A DNA stretch of 64,000 bases, taken from Hyperoodon ampullatus. Lineage: Eukaryota > Chordata > Mammalia > Artiodactyla > Ziphiidae. The first letter of the stretch is position 1. The number at the start of each line of letters is the position of its first letter. Both the position numbers and the translations under genes were made by a program. Below, one piece after another: positions 55,401 through 64,000 of the stretch. The notes below the pieces were generated by a model. The model saw nothing but the letters and a program-made list of their open reading frames with translations, had not been told where the DNA came from and made no database searches. The stretch lies in contig CATKHW010000558.1 in the NCBI GenBank assembly GCA_949752795.1, forward strand, positions 1,178,001 through 1,242,000, written 5' to 3'.

Positions 55401-57662
55401 TGCATGGAGCATTGAGATTACAGGGGTTTTGAAGCAATGTGATTACAAGGGCATGGAGAATTATGATGGGAAGGCAATGGAGCATTCTGATGACATGTGT
55501 CATGGAGCTTTGTGATGACAAGGACATGGAGCATTGTGATTTCAGGGGTCTTGGAGCATTGTGATGAAAAGGGAATGGATCATTTTGATGAAAAATGCAT
55601 GGCGCCTTGTCATGACAGGCTTCAAGGAGCATACTGATGACAATTGTCAGGGAGCATGGTGATGATAAGTGTATTGAGCATTGTGATGACAAAGATCATG
55701 GAGCATTGTGATGAGAAGACCATGGATAATTGTGATGACCAGCGTCATGGGGCATTGTGATGACAAGTGTTATGGAACATTGTGATCAGAAGGGTTTGGT
55801 GCATTGTGATGACAGAGGTCATTGAGCATTTTGATTTCATTGTGATGAAAATAGCATGAAATATTATGGTGATGGGCACGGTGCATTGTGATGACAGGGT
55901 TCATGGAGCATTGAGATGAAAAGGAGCATGGAGCATTGTGATTACAGGGGTGTTGGAGCATTGTGATGACAAGGGCATGGAGCATTGTGATGAGAAGGCC
56001 ATGGAGCATTCTGAGGACATGTGTCATGGAGCTTTGTGATGACAAGGGCATGGAGAATTGTGATTACAGGGGTCATGGAATATTTTGATGACAGGGGTGA
56101 GGGAGTATTGTGATGTCTAGTGATGGAACATTGTGATATCAGTGTTGAGAAGGCATTTTGAGGAGAAGTGCATGCAGCATTTTGATGACAAGGTTTCTGG
56201 AGCATTTTGATGACAAGGATGTGGAGCATTGTGATGACAAGTGCATGGTGCATTGTGATGACATAGTTTATGGAGCATTGTGCTGACACGCACATCGAGC
56301 ATTGGGATGACAAGGGTCATGGAGCATTGTGCTGACAAAGGCATGGAGCTTTGTGATGACAAGGGTCACAGAGCATTGTGATAAAAATTTCATGGAGCAT
56401 TGTGGTGACAAAGGTCACAGAGCTTTGTGTGATGAGGTCATGGACCATTGTGATTACAAATGTCATGAAGCACTGTGATGACTGGAGTCACAGAGCATCG
56501 TGATAACGGTGGTCTTGGAGCATTGTGATGAAAATGGAATGGATCATTGTGATGAAAAAGGCATGGAGACTTGTCATGACAGTGTTCAAGGAGCATACTG
56601 ATGACAAGTGTCAGGGAGCACTGTGATGCCAAGTGTATTGAGCATTGTGTTTAAAAATGTCATGGAGTATTGTTATGAGAAGAACTTGCATAATTGTCAT
56701 GACGAGTGTCATGGGGCATGTGATGACAAGTGTTATGGAACATTGTGATCAGAAGGGATTGGAGCATTGTGATGACAGAAGACATGGAACATTTTGACTT
56801 CATTGTAATGAGAATAGCATGAATCATTATGATGATGAGCATGGAGCATTGTGATGACAGTGTTCATGGCGCATTGAGATGAAAAGTGGCATGGAGAATT
56901 GTGATTACAGAGGTCTTGGAGCATTGTGATGACAAGGGTCATGGAGCCTTGTGATGACAAGGCCGTGGAACAATGTGATGGAAGGGGTCATGGAGCATTG
57001 TTATGACAGGTGTAATGGAGAATTGTGATGACAAAGGCATGGAGCAATGTGATGAGATATTTCATTGAACATTGTGATGACAATGGAATGGAGCATTGTG
57101 ATGCCAAGGGTAATGGAGATTTGTGATGCCAAATGTCATGGGGCATTTTGATGACAAGGGCGTGGTGCATTGTGATGAGAAAGGCAGGGAGCATTGTGAT
57201 GACAGGGTCATGGAGCAATTTGAATAAAAGGGTCATGGAATATTTTGATGAGAGGGTTTATGGAATATTGTGATGTCAGGGGTCATGAAGCATTGTGAAG
57301 AAATGGGTCATGGAACATTTTGTGACAGGGGTTATGGAACATTGTGATGTCAGGGGTCATGGAGCATTGTGATGATAAGGGCATGTAGCACTGTGATGAC
57401 AGCGGTCATGGAACATTGTGATGACAGGTGTGAGCGAGTATTGTGATGACTAGTGATGGAACATTTTGATATATGTGGTGAGAGAGCATTTTGATGAGAA
57501 GTGTATGGAGCATTGTGATGACAACTTTTTTGGAGCATAGCGATGAAAAGGATGTGGAGCATTGTGAGGAAAAGAGCATGGCACATTGTGATGACGTGTC
57601 ATGGAGCATTGTGCTGACAACCGCATGGAACATTTTGATGACAAGTGTCATGGAGCATTATG
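49481..57662 (+). repeat. Family B array, second domain (middle part)
   Basis: Truncated landmarks lie at 49,662, 50,160, 53,448, 55,833 and 56,796, and GATATATGTGG monomers lie near 51,390, 54,436 and 57,470. The stretch from about 55,690 to 57,115 recurs at about 59,990-61,405 (offset 4,315, falling to 4,291 where one GATGTGGAG monomer is missing from the second copy near 60,520). Around 50,110 a GATCAAAAGGG variant replaces GATCAGAAGGG, an intermediate between families. No gene is present. Confidence 0.82.
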
Positions 57663-58971
57663 CTGACAAGGGACACAGAGCATTGTGATGAAAATTTCAT
57701 GGAGCATTGTGGTGACAAAGATCACAGAGCCTTGTTTGACGAGGGCATGGACCATTGTGATGAGAAAGATCATGAATCATTGTGAAGACTGGACTCACGG
57801 AGCACTGTGATGACAGGGGCATGGAGCAATATGATGACTGGGGCATGGAACATTAGTCTGACAAGTTTCATGGATTATTGTGATGACAGTGGGCATGGAG
57901 CATTGAGATGAAAAGGGGATGGTGCCTTGTGGTGACAAAGGTCACAGAGTCTTGTGTGACGAGGGCATGGACCATTGTGAGGAAAAAGGTCATGAAGTAC
58001 TGTGATGACTGGAGTCACGGAGCATTGTGATGACAGGGGTCATGGAGCATTGTGATGACAAGGGCATGGAGCAATGTGATGACAGGGGCATGGAACATTC
58101 GTCTGACATGTTTCATGGATTATTGTGATGAGAGTGGGCATGGCGCATTGTGATGACAAGGGCATGGAACATTGTGAAGACAAGGTCATGGAGTATTGTG
58201 AAGACAGGTGTTAGGGAGCATTGTGATGACATATGTCATTGTCCATTGTGATGACAATTGCATGGAGCATTGTGATACCAAGTGTCATGGAGGATTGTGA
58301 TGACAAAGGTAATGGAGCATTTTGATGACAAGGGCTTGGAACATTGCGATGAAAAGTGTTATGGATCATTGTGATGACAAGGGCATGGAGCATTCTGATG
58401 AAAAGGTGCATGGAGCATTGAGATTACAGGGGGTTTGAAGCAATGTGATTACAAGGGCATGGAGCATTATGATGAGAAGGCAATGGAGCATTCTGATGAC
58501 ATGCGTCATGGAGTTTTCTGATGGCAAGGACATGGAGCATTGTGATTACAGGGGTCTTGGAGCATTGTGATGAAAAGGGAATGGATCATTATGATGAAAA
58601 ATGCATGGAGCCTTGTCATGACAGGGTTCAAGGAGCATACTGATGACAACTGTCAGGGAGCATTGTGATGATAAGTGTATTGAGCATTGTGATGACAAAG
58701 ATCATGGAGCATTGTGATGAGAAGACCATGGATAATTGTGATGACCAGCGTCATGGGGCATTGTGATGACAAGTGTTATGGAACATTGTGATCAGAAGGG
58801 TTTGGTGCATTGTGATGACAGAGGTCATTGAGCATTTTGATTTAATTGTGATGACAATAGCATGAAATATTATGGTGATGGGCATGGTCCATTGTGATGA
58901 CAGGGTTCATGGAGCATTGAGATGAAAAGGGGCATGGGGCATTGTGATTACAGTGGTGTTGGAGCAATGTG
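57663..58971 (+). repeat. 1,309-bp tandem duplication, copy 1
   Basis: Starts at CTGACAAGGGACACAGAGC and runs to the matching CTGACTAGGGACACAGAGC at 58,972. Inside are the TTGTTTGACGAGG monomer, ACTGGACTCACGG, GTGTTAGGGAGC, the CATTGTCCATT segment and the truncated landmark at 58,839. It is directly followed by copy 2, a simple head-to-tail duplication of about 53 monomers. Confidence 0.9.
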
Positions 58972-60280
58972 CTGACTAGGGACACAGAGCATTGTGATGA
59001 AAATTTCATGGAACATTGTGGTGACAAAGATCACAGAGCCTTGTGTGACGAGGGCATGGACCATTGTGATGAGAAAGATCATGAATCATTGTGATGACTG
59101 GACTCACGGAGCACTGTGATGACAGAGGCATGGAGCAATATGATGACAGGGGCATGGAACATTGGTCTGACAAGTTTCATGGATTATTGTGATGACAGTG
59201 GGCAGGGAGCATTGAGATGAAAAGGGGATGGAGCATTGTGGTGACAAAGGTCACAGAGTCTTGTGTGACGAGGGCATGGACCATTGTGAGGAAAAAGGTC
59301 ATGAAATATTGTGATGACTGGAGTCACGGAGCATTGTGATGACAGGGGTCATGGAGCATTGTGATGACAAGGGCATGGAGCAATGTGATGACAGGGGCAT
59401 GGAACATTCGTCTGACATGTTTCATGGATTATTGTGATGACAGTTGGCATGGCGCATTGTGATGACAAGGGCATGGAACATTGTGAAGACAGGGTCATGG
59501 AGTATTGTGAACACAGGTGTCAGGGAGCATTTTGATGACATATGTCATTGTCCATTGTGATGACAATTGCATGGAGCATTGTGATACCAAGTGTCATGGA
59601 GGATTGGGATGACAAAGGTAATGGAGCATTTTGATGACAAGGGCTTGGAAAATTGCGATGAAAAGGGTTATGGAGCATTGTGATGACAAGGGCATGGAGC
59701 ATTCTGATGAAAAGGTGCATGGAGCATTGAGATCACAGGGGTTTTGAAGCAATGTGATTACAAGGGCATGGAGCATTATGATGAGAAGGAAATCGAGCAT
59801 TTTGATGACATGCGTCATGGAGCTTTCTGATGGCAAGGACATGAAGCATTGTGATTATAGGGGTCTTGGAGCATTGTGATTAAAAGGGAATGGATCATTG
59901 TGATGAAAAATGCATGGAGGCTTGTCATGACAGGGTTCAAGGAGCATACTGATGACAACTGTCAGGGAGCGTTGTGATGATAAGTGTATTGAGAATTGTG
60001 ATGACAAAGATCATGGAGCATTGTGATGAGAAGACCATGGATAATTGTGATGACCAGCGTCATGGGGCATTGTGATGACAAGTGTTATGGAACATTGTGA
60101 TCAGAAGGGTTTGGTGCATTGTGATGACAGAGGTCATTGAACATTTTGATTTCCTTGTGATGACAATAGCATGAAATAATATGGTGATGGGCACGGTGCA
60201 TTGTGATGACAGGGTTCATGGTGCATTGAGATGAAAAGAGGCATGGAGCATTGTGATTACAGGGGTGTTGGAGCATTGTG
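58972..60280 (+). repeat. 1,309-bp tandem duplication, copy 2
   Basis: Matches copy 1 at a constant offset of 1,309 over its length with a few per cent substitutions. Examples are TTGTGTGACGAGG for TTGTTTGACGAGG and TTTCCTTGTGATG for TTTAATTGTGATG at the truncated landmark. After about 60,280 it continues with the order seen at 55,960 onward. Confidence 0.9.
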
Positions 60281-62399
60281 ATGACAAGGGCATGGAGCAT
60301 TGTGATGAGAAGGCCATGGAGCATTCTGATGACATGCGTCATGGAGCTTTGTGATGACAAGGGCATGGAGAATTGTGATTACAGGGGTCATGGAATATTG
60401 TGATGACAGGGGTGAGGGAGTATTGTGATGACTAGTGATGGAACATTGTGATATCATTGGTGAGAAGGCATTTTGAGGAGAAGTGCATGGAGCATTGTGA
60501 TGACAATGTTTATGGAGCATTGTGATGACAAGTGCATGGTGCATTGTGATGACATGGGTTATGGAGCGTTGTGCTGACATGCACATCGAGCATTGTGATG
60601 ACAAGTGTCATGGAGCATTGTGCTGACAAAGGCATGGAGCTTTGTGATGACAAAGGTCACAGAACATTGTGATAAAAATTTCATGGAGCATTGTGGTGAC
60701 AAAGGTCAGAGAGCTTTGTGTGACGAGGTCATGGACCATTGTGATGACAAATGTCATGAAGCATTGTGATGACTGGAGTCCCGGAGCATTTTGATAACGT
60801 GGGTCTTGGAGCATTGTGATGACAAGGGAATGGATCATTGTGATGAAAAAGGCATGGAGCCTTGTCATGACAGTGTTCAAGGAGCATACTGATGACAAGT
60901 GTCAGCGAGCATTGTGGTGCCAAGCGTATTGAGCATTGTGGTGAAAAATGTCATGGAGTATTGTGATGAGAAGACCTTGCATAATTGTGATGATGAGCGT
61001 CATGGGGCATGTGATGACAAGTGCTATGGAACATTGTGATCAGAAGGGTTTTGAGCATTGTGATGACAGAGGACATGGAGCATTTTGATTTCATTGTGAT
61101 GACAATAGCATGAATCATTTTGATGATGGGGATGGTGCATTGGGACGACAGTGTTCATGGAGCATTGAGATGAAAAGTGGCATGGAGAATTGTGATTACA
61201 GAGGTCTTGGAGCATTGTGATGACAAGGGTCATGGAGCCTTGTGATGACAAGGCCGTGGAACATTGTGATGGCAGGGTTCATGGAGCATAGTTATGACAG
61301 TTGTAATGGAGCATTGTGATGACAAGGGCATGGAGCAATGTGATGAGAGATTTCATTGAGCATTGTGATGACAATGGCATGGAGCATTGTGATGCCAAGG
61401 GTCATGGAGCTTTATGATGACAAAGGTCACAGAGCATTGTGATGAAAATTTCATGGTTCATTGTGGTGACAAAGGTCACAGAGTCTTGTGTGAAGAGTGC
61501 CTGGACCATTGTGATGACAAGGGCATGGAGCAATATGATGAATGGAGTCACGGAGCATTGTGATGACAGGGTTCATGGAGAATTGTGATGACAAGGGCAT
61601 GGAGCATTGTGATGACAGGGTCATGGAACATTGGTCTGACATGTTTCATTGATTATTGTGATGACAGAGGGCATGGCACATTGTGATGACAAGGGCATGG
61701 AACATTGTGATGACAAGGTCATGGAGTATTGTGAAGACAGGTGTCAGGGAGCATTGTGATAACATATGTCATTCTCCATTGTGATGACAATGGCATGGAG
61801 CATTGTGATACCAAGTGTCATGGAGGATTGTGATGACAAAGGTAATGGAGCATTTTGATGACAAGGGCTTCGAACATTGCGATGACAAGGGTCATGGTGC
61901 ATTGTGACGACAGTGTTCATGGAGCATTGAGATGAAAAGGGGCATGGAGAATTGTGATTACAGACGTCCTGGAGCATTGTGATGACAAGGGTCATCGAGC
62001 ATTGTGATGACAAGTGCTTGGAGCATTGTGATGACAAGTGTCATGGAGAATTGTGATGACAATGGCAGGGAGCATTGTGATGTCAAGGGACATTGATAAT
62101 TTTTATAACAATGTCATGAAGCATTGTGATGACAAGCATATGGAGCTTGCTATGACAGGGTTCAGGGAACATTGCGATGACAAGTGCACGGAGAATTGTG
62201 ATGACAAGAGCATGTAACATTTTGATGAGAAATGTCATGGAATATTGTGGTGACAAAGAGGTGGAGAATTGTGATGACAAGGGACATTGAGCAATGTGAT
62301 GGCAAGACCGTGGAGCATTGTGATGAGAAGACCATGGATAATTGTGGTGACAAGCATCATGTAGCATTATGATGACAAGAGCCATGGAGCATTCTGACA
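60281..62399 (+). repeat. Family B array, terminal part to the array edge
   Basis: Includes the truncated landmark at 61,087 and the CATTCTCCATT segment near 61,770. From about 61,900 the higher-order order breaks down. Near 62,140 an AGCTTGCTATGACAGG monomer appears, which is scarce in family B (otherwise only near 22,770, 28,470, 29,007 and 47,918). The last recognisable monomers are CATGTAGCATTATGATGACAAG and CATGGAGCATTCTGACA. Confidence 0.85.
62130..62160 (+). repeat. Last AGCTTGCTATGACA landmark monomer
   Basis: A monomer in which GCATTGTGATGACA is replaced by GCTTGCTATGACA. The variant marks one position in the HOR. Other copies lie near 5,729, 6,803, 10,729, 14,530, 16,647, 22,770, 28,470, 29,007, 31,129, 33,608, 35,790, 38,352 and 47,918. 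It occurs exactly once in each of the four HOR units at 29,405-39,039. Confidence 0.75.
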
Positions 62400-62768
62400 T
62401 AAGATATCACTTATGAAGGAAATGTAAACATGGGTACACATGAACTGAATTAGTAAAGAGAACAGTGTCTCACATATAGAAAACATACTTATGCCTGCTT
62501 ACGGGGAAACGAGATGTGGCGAGATGCATAAAACCAGAGTTTGATATTAGCACTAGTACCATTCCATAATCCAAATACAGAACAGACAAGACCAACTCCT
62601 TCCTCAGTGAACGGGACTCAACACCCCTATTCTCTGCAGAGGAATATATCTGACTAGTAAGAATCTTAAAACCTACGTATTGATATGTCTCCGTAAGGGA
62701 ATCAAGTGTGTCTAGACTGGCATAAACATGGCAGTGAAAATCAGCGGAAACCAACGATAAAAAGGAAT

Positions 62769-62792
62769 TTATAAACAAAACAAAAAAACAAG
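62769..62792 (+). repeat. A-rich low-complexity tract
   Basis: The tract reads ATAAACAAAACAAAAAAACAAGG. It could be the decayed poly-A tail of an old retroposed copy, but no SINE or LINE body and no target-site duplication were identified, so this is only a description. Confidence 0.5.
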
Positions 62793-62902
62793 GAAATTCT
62801 TTACAATTCCTTCAGGGGCTCTGATGAAACGTGGAATGACCATATCTACAACAACAGCTGGATGTGGCATTAGGCTGGAACCTTGAGACTGAGACGATTA
62901 GT

Positions 62903-62934
62903 CTGATTGGTTGAGCAAATGCAGACCCTATAAA
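62903..62934 (+). promoter_or_regulatory. Y-box (inverted CCAAT) followed by TATAAA
   Basis: CTGATTGGTT at 62,903-62,912 fits the Y-box, an inverted CCAAT motif bound by NF-Y. TATAAA lies at 62,929-62,934, 16 bases further on. Both are classic RNA polymerase II promoter elements, but in typical promoters the CCAAT box lies about 30-60 bp further upstream of TATA than here. No downstream coding exon is evident. It could be chance or the remnant of an element's promoter. Confidence 0.3.
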
Positions 62935-63274
62935 GCAATAATGCGTGGCACCTATTCCTTGGGTTCCAACTCTCCAAATAAAAGGGAATATTACTACAGC
63001 TATAACATGTACGGGAAACTTAGAGAATGGACCCACAGTGAATACGAAAGGTTTCTAAAACTCAACTAATAGTCCCCCTCCTCGTGCTCCGGTTTCACTT
63101 TCCAACTGCTTTACTATCAATCTCCCAACTTGGAGAGACAGCCCCTTTAACCTCCTGGTTCGCACAGGTTGCCAAATTGGCAAATGATGAAAGGGAAGAG
63201 GGAGTACCAATGAGAGAGTAGCTGTTAGGCATTTGGACGGGCACATGTCACTCTAATTTCCCAGCACGAAGAAG

Positions 63275-63280
63275 AATAAA
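63275..63280 (+). promoter_or_regulatory. AATAAA hexamer (possible polyadenylation signal)
   Basis: AATAAA occurs here and also at 62,977-62,982 and 63,410-63,415. Hexamers like this are expected by chance in AT-rich sequence. No transcript end can be inferred without RNA data. Confidence 0.15.
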
Positions 63281-63561
63281 CCAAAGTCTCAGCCAACCGC
63301 CGGGAACCAGTATAGGTCCTGAACCAACATTTGGGACTTGCGGTCAGCTCACAAAAAACGAGTTAAAAAATGGAGCTCAGGGGCACAGCAATTCACAAAC
63401 TGGCAGAGTAATAAAGGACAACAATCTTCCAAAAATCTGCTGAGGGAAGGCAACGAGGTGTACTTGAAAGCGAGCCCCAATAGTAGGAAACAGATTTCAA
63501 GAGGTACATTGGAATCGCCTTTAAAGCACAGGAAGAGGGGCACAACTTCGACAATGATGCA

Positions 63562-63634
63562 CTTGGCCAAAAAGTGCATATGCGTTTTCACCTGAATATA
63601 TTCAGGAGAAAACGCATAGGCCCATTTGGCCAAG
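63562..63634. repeat. 73-bp near-perfect inverted repeat (MITE-like or hairpin)
   Basis: The left arm starts CTTGGCCAA and contains ATGCGTTTTC. The right arm contains GAAAACGCAT and ends TTGGCCAAG. The arms are 34-36 bases long with a few mismatches and one length difference, and they meet at the perfect 16-bp palindrome CCTGAATATATTCAGG (63,591-63,606). RNA or single-stranded DNA from here would fold into one long hairpin. This resembles short palindromic non-autonomous DNA transposons and could also resemble a microRNA precursor. No clear target-site duplication is visible at the ends (flanks GCA and CAA). Confidence 0.75.
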
Positions 63635-64000
63635 CAACCAAGCGGGCAATGCAAATCTGCACTACTAAGAAGTATTTTTTCCCACAGGCGAACAGGGACA
63701 TCCACAAAATGTGTAAAACCAGAAAGGCAATACAGGCCCTGTAGAACAGGAAGCCTAGTTATGCTGATGGTCAGGATGTAAATTGTCAACTACTGCTCTG
63801 GAGGAGTGCATTGTGTTCCCTAAAACAAGTAAACACCAGAGCTACAGAGCCAAGGGCACTTCCAGTCTAGAGAATATACCTTGGGAAAACTGAAAATCAA
63901 TAAGACAGAGCCACCCCAAAATATAGGGCTGCACAGCTTACAAGAATCTAAACTTGGGTACACCTTAAATATCCCAGGAAAGAGAAAAGTGGTTGAAGAA

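Larger units (their letters stand above)
1..62399 (+). repeat. Giant 24/25-bp tandem satellite array (about 2,500 monomers, left end not in window)
   Basis: The whole interval is a head-to-tail array of a monomer whose + strand consensus is CATGGAGCATT plus GTGATGACAAGGG (24 bp), or the same with an added T before CATGG (25 bp). Both lengths are common, so the mean period is about 24.5 bp. The best conserved part is GCATTGTGATGACA. The most variable part is the end, where CAAGGG, CAGGGG, CAAGTG, AAAAGG and GAAGGC all occur. Frequent point variants are GAACATT, TTTTGATGAC, TTCTGATGAC and GTGATTACAG. All monomers read have the same orientation, and no foreign insertion was seen. The + strand is rich in G and A and poor in C, and the consensus has no CpG. 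The satellite is not one I recognise by name. The right edge is sharp at about 62,399. Confidence 0.97.
62400..64000. other. Non-satellite right flank, no recognisable gene
   Basis: From AAGATATCACTTATG onward the monomer vanishes and the sequence becomes normal complexity, with roughly balanced strands. Several open stretches exist, for example on the minus strand at 62,470-62,778 (102 codons) and 63,349-63,789 (146 codons) and on the + strand at 63,338-63,595 (85 codons). Their translations show no domain I know, no repeated family motif and no convincing splice context. The largest one also reads straight through the inverted repeat at 63,562-63,634, which argues against coding. An old mobile element or plain intergenic DNA are both possible. 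Confidence 0.7.

Noticed and set aside
1..62399. CRISPR array
   Set aside because: Repeats are directly abutting, with no unique spacers of constant length, and no cas genes are present. Monomers vary throughout.
1..62399. CENP-B box or other known centromere motif
   Set aside because: The consensus has no CpG and does not contain the TTCG..A..CGGG core, so a centromere role cannot be argued from motifs.
1..62399. Telomeric or rDNA repeats
   Set aside because: No TTAGGG-like runs and no recognisable ribosomal sequence were seen.
788..62400. Many open frames of 60-194 codons with repeated MSSQCSMPL, LVITMLHA or CHHNAPCP patterns, which could suggest a repetitive protein
   Set aside because: They follow directly from stop-free frames in the monomer. 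They start and stop at random variants, overlap each other in different frames, and the 24/25-bp alternation breaks every frame. No promoter, splice pattern or non-repeat domain accompanies them.
62470..62778. 102-codon minus-strand open frame in the flank
   Set aside because: The translation shows no recognised domain. Frames of this length are common by chance in 1.6 kb of non-coding sequence.
63349..63789. 146-codon minus-strand open frame in the flank, rich in Leu, Cys and Phe
   Set aside because: It runs through the inverted repeat at 63,562-63,634, has no recognised motif, and overlaps an open frame on the other strand. A membrane protein was considered, but nothing supports it beyond hydrophobic composition.
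62400..64000. Flank as the end of an LTR retrotransposon
   Set aside because: The TATA-like motif and AATAAA hexamers were suggestive, but no paired terminal repeats, primer-binding site, polypurine tract or pol-like translation was found within the window.

Overview
This window is almost entirely one very large tandem-repeat (satellite) array. Positions 1 to about 62,399 consist of a 24- or 25-bp monomer repeated head to tail roughly 2,500 times (array length divided by about 24.5 bp). The consensus on the + strand is CATGGAGCATT followed by GTGATGACAAGGG, with an optional extra T between GGG and the next CATGG that makes the 25-bp form. All monomers that I read point the same way. I found no inserted transposable element, no gene and no RNA gene in the array. 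The left end lies outside the window. The right end is sharp, at about 62,399, and is followed by about 1.6 kb of ordinary non-repetitive sequence. An array of this size, with long-range higher-order repeats and no gene content, indicates a eukaryotic nuclear genome. An animal with a large genome is likely, but the species and clade cannot be fixed from this sequence.

The array has layers above the monomer. Diverged monomers occur in a reproducible order and form higher-order repeats (HORs) of about 2 to 2.7 kb. The clearest HOR domain is 29,405-39,039, with four consecutive units of 2,409, 2,456, 2,678 and 2,092 bp. Each unit carries one copy of each of three landmark monomers. On a larger scale the array alternates between two sequence families. 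Family A (GATCACA and GATATCAGTGG landmarks) fills about 1-24,000 and 29,400-39,550. Family B (GATCAGA, GATATATGTGG and TTGTGTGACGAGG landmarks) fills about 24,000-29,350 and 39,550-62,400.

Recent duplications are overlaid on this. The largest is a block of about 5 kb at 9,240-14,257 that reappears almost base for base at 15,158-20,222, differing by about a dozen substitutions and one two-monomer (50-bp) indel. Smaller tandem duplications have offsets of 320, 538, 1,125 and 1,309 bp, and older large ones have offsets of about 4.0-4.3 kb. Most steps are close to whole numbers of monomers, as expected from unequal exchange or replication slippage within a satellite.

Many short open frames run through the array on the minus strand, but they follow from the monomer: five of its six frames happen to lack stop codons. 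The mix of 24- and 25-bp units breaks every frame, so I call no protein. The flank at 62,400-64,000 contains a 73-bp near-perfect inverted repeat (MITE-like or hairpin-forming), an inverted CCAAT/Y-box next to a TATAAA, and an A-rich tract. I recognise no gene there.
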